Assembly: GCA_026392515.1 (NCBI GenBank)
Contig: JAPLBY010000033.1
Coordinates: 1-64,000, forward strand
Source of the DNA: Actinomycetota bacterium
GTDB taxonomy: Bacteria > Actinomycetota > Actinomycetes > S36-B12 > UBA5976
Reading direction: 5' to 3'
DNA length: 64,000 nt
Below, in pieces: positions 63,316-64,000 of the stretch; position 1 is the stretch's first letter, and the number at the start of each line of letters is the position of its first letter. Both the position numbers and the translations under genes were made by a program. Under the pieces are notes generated by a model that had not been told where the DNA came from, made no database searches, and saw only the letters and a list, made by a program, of their open reading frames with translations.

Positions 63316-63849
63316 ATGAGCAATAAAAATCCAAATTCTGCTGACTTAATCAACGCAGCGAAAGATGCATTTTCAAGATTTATTGACTTTACTGGCGTTT
63401 CAACCAGACCACAGTTTTGGTATTACATTTTAACTACAGCGATTGCCTCTGTAGTTGTTAACTTAGCGTTTGGTAAGAATGGACAAAATGCTCTTACCCT
63501 CATCACGTTACTTCCGACCATTGCCGTTTCCATTCGCAGAATGCATGACGTCGGTAAGAGTGGTTGGTTCATTTTGATACCGATTTATAACATTGTGCTT
63601 CTGGCGTCTCCAACTACATTCGCAGCAACAGTCCGTAAGAAACCATTCCTTGTCCGAGCTGGTCAATTAGTTGCAGTAAGTCCAATCATTGGTGCTTTCT
63701 TGTACTCACTCCTGGCGGGAGGATCAATGTTTAATGAGAGCACAGGTGGTGGTGCCCTTATTTGGCTGTTATTTACCACTGTGCCAATTGGGTTGATACT
63801 AATGGCTGTAGGCGTGACTGTTGAGTTATCTAAGCGCTCAAAGTCCTAA
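63316..63849 (+). CDS. DUF805 membrane protein
   Basis: A 177-residue DUF805 protein of unknown role. It has the family opening FSRFIDFTGVSTRPQFWYYIL, then ISIRRMHDVGKSGWF-like text (SIRRMHDVGKSGWFILIPIYN) and about four TM segments. The gene lies between tRNA-Lys and a copy of the tRNA's 3' part, so it could be cargo of a small integrated piece. Its stop touches the tRNA-like repeat region. Confidence 0.82.
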   Translation: MSNKNPNSADLINAAKDAFSRFIDFTGVSTRPQFWYYILTTAIASVVVNLAFGKNGQNALTLITLLPTIAVSIRRMHDVGKSGWFILIPIYNIVLLASPTTFAATVRKKPFLVRAGQLVAVSPIIGAFLYSLLAGGSMFNESTGGGALIWLLFTTVPIGLILMAVGVTVELSKRSKS

Positions 63850-64000
63850 TCAAGGATTTGGGGGTTCGAGTCCATCGCGGTGTACTCAATATCGGATTGC
63901 AACATAGTTCGCCAATTGTTCACAAAAATCTGGGCCATATCCGTTGCTGAACGATCCAAATTCCAATAAGTTTTCTGCATGTCAAATTTGCAGCTTGGTT
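63846..64000 (-). CDS. Unidentified C-terminal ORF fragment running in from the right edge
   Basis: The minus strand is open from the right edge for about 51 codons to a TAG at 63848. It reads ... TYWNLDRSATDMAQIFVNNW ... and its last ~13 codons use the tRNA-like repeat. It overlaps the stop of the DUF805 gene. It could be the end of a real gene, possibly one belonging to the inserted piece, but too little is present to identify a family or exclude chance. Confidence 0.3.
   Translation of the reverse strand, partial: PSCKFDMQKTYWNLDRSATDMAQIFVNNWRTMLQSDIEYTAMDSNPQILD
63858..63888 (+). repeat. Duplicated tRNA-Lys 3' segment (att-like site)
   Basis: A 31-nt segment matching the 3' part of tRNA-Lys (63115-63145) with two mismatches (A/G and C/A). 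The likeness extends weakly upstream through TAATCA of the anticodon arm. Only the 3' half of a tRNA is present, as left behind by site-specific integration at a tRNA gene. No integrase is recognisable in the window. Confidence 0.7.

Overview
The window looks like the chromosome of a planktonic, streamlined, moderately low-GC actinobacterium. The grounds are: a DUF6457 tail on MobA, ATG starts placed 6-8 nt after a TANNNT -10 box (leaderless mRNAs), very short intergenic gaps, a tRNA gene without an encoded CCA, and Actinobacteria-like IclR, OpuA/ProU and sarcosine oxidase genes. No species name can be given from sequence alone, and GC was judged by eye, not computed.

Region 1 (1-33.5 kb) is a methylamine/C1 region. 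On the minus strand, one translationally coupled operon runs iclR - corrinoid protein - MetV-like - MetF-like - methylcorrinoid:THF methyltransferase - corrinoid reductive activator - DUF1638 - NAD-dependent formate dehydrogenase (fdsGBAD). It is followed by molybdenum cofactor and FDH maturation genes (moeA, mobA, fdhD). On the plus strand lie an MttB/MtgB-family methyltransferase without pyrrolysine, formate-THF ligase, a second IclR, betaine aldehyde dehydrogenase, a ProU/OpuA-type betaine importer, a dimethylglycine-dehydrogenase-like enzyme, soxBDAG, folD and a choline dehydrogenase. Read together, this encodes choline or betaine uptake, stepwise removal of all three N-methyl groups down to glycine, and oxidation of the methyl groups through tetrahydrofolate to formate and CO2. 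The first methyl appears to be removed by a corrinoid methyltransferase system of the kind known from anaerobes, not by BHMT or a Rieske monooxygenase.

Region 2 (33.5-62 kb) is a catabolic island. Seven near-identical palindromes (consensus TTGTATACAA) sit in front of its transcription units, and an FCD-type GntR regulator is encoded inside it. It has a very RutA-like pyrimidine monooxygenase, a RutD-like hydrolase, an isochorismatase-family and a nitrilase-family amidohydrolase, two flavin reductase/flavodoxin-like proteins, three acyl-CoA dehydrogenases, two CaiB-type CoA transferases, MmgE/PrpD, an HMG-CoA-lyase family enzyme, a homodimeric E1/transketolase-like protein, SelD, a divergent GT20 glycosyltransferase, a nucleotidyltransferase/ApgM-like pair, an ABC importer, an MFS and EamA transporters. 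The substrate cannot be read from sequence; ring opening of a pyrimidine-like compound followed by CoA-dependent breakdown is the best inference. The ABC ATPase of this island carries a C-terminal extension with five W-x-P-H-x-x-G repeats that I do not recognise.

Region 3 (62-64 kb) has an EamA exporter, tRNA-Lys(CTT) and a DUF805 membrane protein. The 3' part of the tRNA is duplicated 743 bp downstream, which is the footprint expected from tRNA-targeted integration or excision.
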